DNA from: Zoogloea sp.
GTDB taxonomy: Bacteria > Pseudomonadota > Gammaproteobacteria > Burkholderiales > Rhodocyclaceae
Direction of reading: 5' to 3'
Assembly: GCF_023150065.1 (NCBI RefSeq)
Contig: NZ_JAKLLN010000011.1
Location: forward strand, 62,001 to 126,000
DNA length: 64,000 bases
Positions 62,730-64,000 of this stretch are shown one piece after another. Below the pieces are notes generated by a model. It was not told where the DNA came from. It was given only the letters and a program-made list of their open reading frames with translations, and ran no database searches. The position numbers were made by a program, and so were the translations under genes. Numbering within the stretch: position 1 is the stretch's first letter; each line of letters starts with the position of its first letter.

Positions 62730-63533
62730 TCAGTGGGCGTTACCGATGTAGGCGGCGATCACCTCGGGGTCGTCGCGCACCTCGGCGGGCACCCCGTCGG
62801 CAATCTTGCGGCCGTAGTCGAGCACCACCACGTGATCCGAAATGTCCATCACCACCCCCAGGTCATGCTCGATCAGGACCACCGTGGTGCCGAAATCCCG
62901 GTTGATGTCGAGGATGAAGCAGCTCATGTCCATCTTCTCCTCCAGATTCATGCCGGCCATCGGCTCGTCGAGCAGCAGCAGACGCGGCTCCGAGGCCATC
63001 GCGCGGGCCAGCTCGACACGCTTCTGCAGCCCGTAGGGCAGCTTGCCGACCGGCGTATCGCGGTGCGACTGGATGTGCAGGAAGGCCAGGATCTCCTCGG
63101 CCTTGCGCCGGTGTGCGTCGGCTTCGGCAGCGGCGGCCCCCAGGCCGATCACCTGCGCCATCCAGCTCGCCTGCACCCGCAGGTTGCGTCCGGCCAGCAC
63201 GTTGTCGAGCACGCTCATGCCCTTGAACAGCGCCACGTTCTGGAAGGTCCGGGCGATGCCGCCGAGGGCAGCCTGGCGCGGCGCCATCCGCGGCTGGGCA
63301 CGGCCGTCATAGACCACGCGCCCCTGCTGAGGGCGATACACGCCGTTGATGACATTGAGCAGCGAACTCTTGCCCGCCCCGTTGGGGCCGATGAGGGCGC
63401 ACACCTCGCCGCGCCGGACAGCGAAAGAGATGTCGGTGATCGCCCTCACCCCACCAAAGGCAAGGGAAATGTGCTCCACCGCCAGCAGCGGCGTGGCGTC
63501 GGGACGTGCCAATGCAGCGCTCGCGGCGCTCAT
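62730..63533 (-). CDS. ABC transporter ATP-binding protein, LivG type
   Basis: 267-residue ATPase. It has Walker A GPNGAGKSS, ARTFQNVALFKGMSVLDNV, and the LivG-type region LPYGLQKRVELARAMASEPRLLLLDEPMAGMN. In the signature region the typical LSYG(Q)QR form is LPYGLQKR. The ATG at 63533 overlaps the preceding gene's stop by 4 bp; a second ATG four codons upstream is possible. Confidence 0.93.
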   Translation of the reverse strand: MSAASAALARPDATPLLAVEHISLAFGGVRAITDISFAVRRGEVCALIGPNGAGKSSLLNVINGVYRPQQGRVVYDGRAQPRMAPRQAALGGIARTFQNVALFKGMSVLDNVLAGRNLRVQASWMAQVIGLGAAAAEADAHRRKAEEILAFLHIQSHRDTPVGKLPYGLQKRVELARAMASEPRLLLLDEPMAGMNLEEKMDMSCFILDINRDFGTTVVLIEHDLGVVMDISDHVVVLDYGRKIADGVPAEVRDDPEVIAAYIGNAH

Positions 63534-64000
63534 GGCGCCACCCATACGGCGAGCAGGCGGCCCAGATCGTCCGGGGCCTCAGCGGCGGCAAGCACATCGG
63601 CCGCCGGCCAGGGCTGCAGCGTCACGCCCAGCGCACGGTAGAAGGCCACCACGTCTTCTTGCGCTGCGCCACCGACGACGATCGCAGTGCGCACGCGGCC
63701 AAGCCCGACCACGTCGCGCAAGGGGCGCAGGATCAGCAGTTGCGCCAGCCAGCCGGCCCGTCCGCCAGTCAGGGCGCGCTGGGCAAGACGACCGCGCCAG
63801 CCTTCGGACGGAAGCGGCAGGCGGGCCACGATGCGCTCACGCAGACGCACGTAGGTCTGCGCCGAGCCGAGGACCAGGGTCGGGGCGATCTCGCGGCGGT
63901 CGCGGTCGCGGCTTTCCGGGCTCTCGGCGATGTTGAAGCAGAATCCGCCCAGTAGCCACGCTGCCACCAGATAGCGGACAACACTGGCCGGGGCAAACCG
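63530..64000 (-). CDS. AMP-binding ligase-like protein, C-terminal part, cut by window
   Basis: The frame is open to the right edge and is therefore 5' incomplete. The visible part resembles acyl-CoA synthetase/AMP-binding enzymes: FNIAESPESRDRDRREIAPTLVLGSAQTYVRLRERI, then VGLGRVRTAIVVGGAAQEDVVAFYRALGV. It then stops soon after, at LLAVWVAP. The usual YGxTE and following adenylation motifs are missing, so the gene is either truncated or a short non-catalytic form. Its stop overlaps the LivG-type gene. Confidence 0.6.
   Translation of the reverse strand, partial: RFAPASVVRYLVAAWLLGGFCFNIAESPESRDRDRREIAPTLVLGSAQTYVRLRERIVARLPLPSEGWRGRLAQRALTGGRAGWLAQLLILRPLRDVVGLGRVRTAIVVGGAAQEDVVAFYRALGVTLQPWPAADVLAAAEAPDDLGRLLAVWVAP

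Overview
This is a GC-rich chromosomal window, probably from a betaproteobacterium of the Rhodocyclales type. The pointers are a bd oxidase locus with CydP and CydX, a urate hydroxylase PuuD carrying a cytochrome c tail, an OsmC/YcaO fusion protein, a Burkholderia-type porin, and many LysR regulators. I cannot name the genus from sequence alone. I see no rRNA, tRNA, CRISPR array, insertion sequence or prophage. The content is dense metabolic operons with very short gaps.

Layout. 1-2831: the end of an AhpD-like gene and a convergent hybrid histidine kinase. 3017-11094: an NtrC-like site and a sigma-54 promoter, then a peptide-type ABC transporter (binding protein, two permeases, two ATPases), a GntR regulator and a gamma-glutamyltransferase. 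These look like a nitrogen-controlled operon for gamma-glutamyl peptides such as glutathione. 11125-13428: a BASS-like transporter, a MarR regulator and a methyltransferase. 13438-19948: a sigma-54 activator with a cysteine-rich PAS domain, divergent from cydP-cydA-cydB-cydX, followed by an orphan Rieske protein, a YbgE-like protein and an ETHE1-like metallo-hydrolase. The two oxidase-side transcription units share the same sigma-54 promoter word and the same CTGCCAC/GTGGCAG upstream palindrome, so they look like one local regulon.

19924-39254: a purine catabolism island, almost all on the minus strand. It encodes urate to allantoin (puuD, uraH, uraD), allantoin to glyoxylate plus urea (puuE, alc, allA), glyoxylate to glycerate (gcl, hyi, glxR), and glycerate 2-kinase and pyruvate kinase to return carbon to the centre. 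A nucleobase permease, a Tsx-like outer-membrane channel and an AmiS/UreI-type channel supply transport. LysR genes sit at both ends. REP-like palindromes lie inside the island.

39354-52938: mixed genes, including a flavin reductase, a DedA-rhodanese fusion, an SDR/LysR pair, a small operon with a CmcJ-type oxygenase, a PEP mutase-family protein, rlmA, two unknown genes, an SGNH hydrolase-metacaspase fusion and the OsmC-YcaO protein.

53094-64000: a minus-strand catabolic cluster that looks like organosulfur or related scavenging: two flavin monooxygenases (SsuD-like and DmoA-like), an amidohydrolase, a porin, and a branched-chain-type ABC transporter with a truncated-looking acyl-CoA ligase gene. 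The porin unit and the SsuD-like unit each carry a strong sigma-54 promoter match, and a relic of fused ABC ATPases lies between the porin and the DmoA-like gene.
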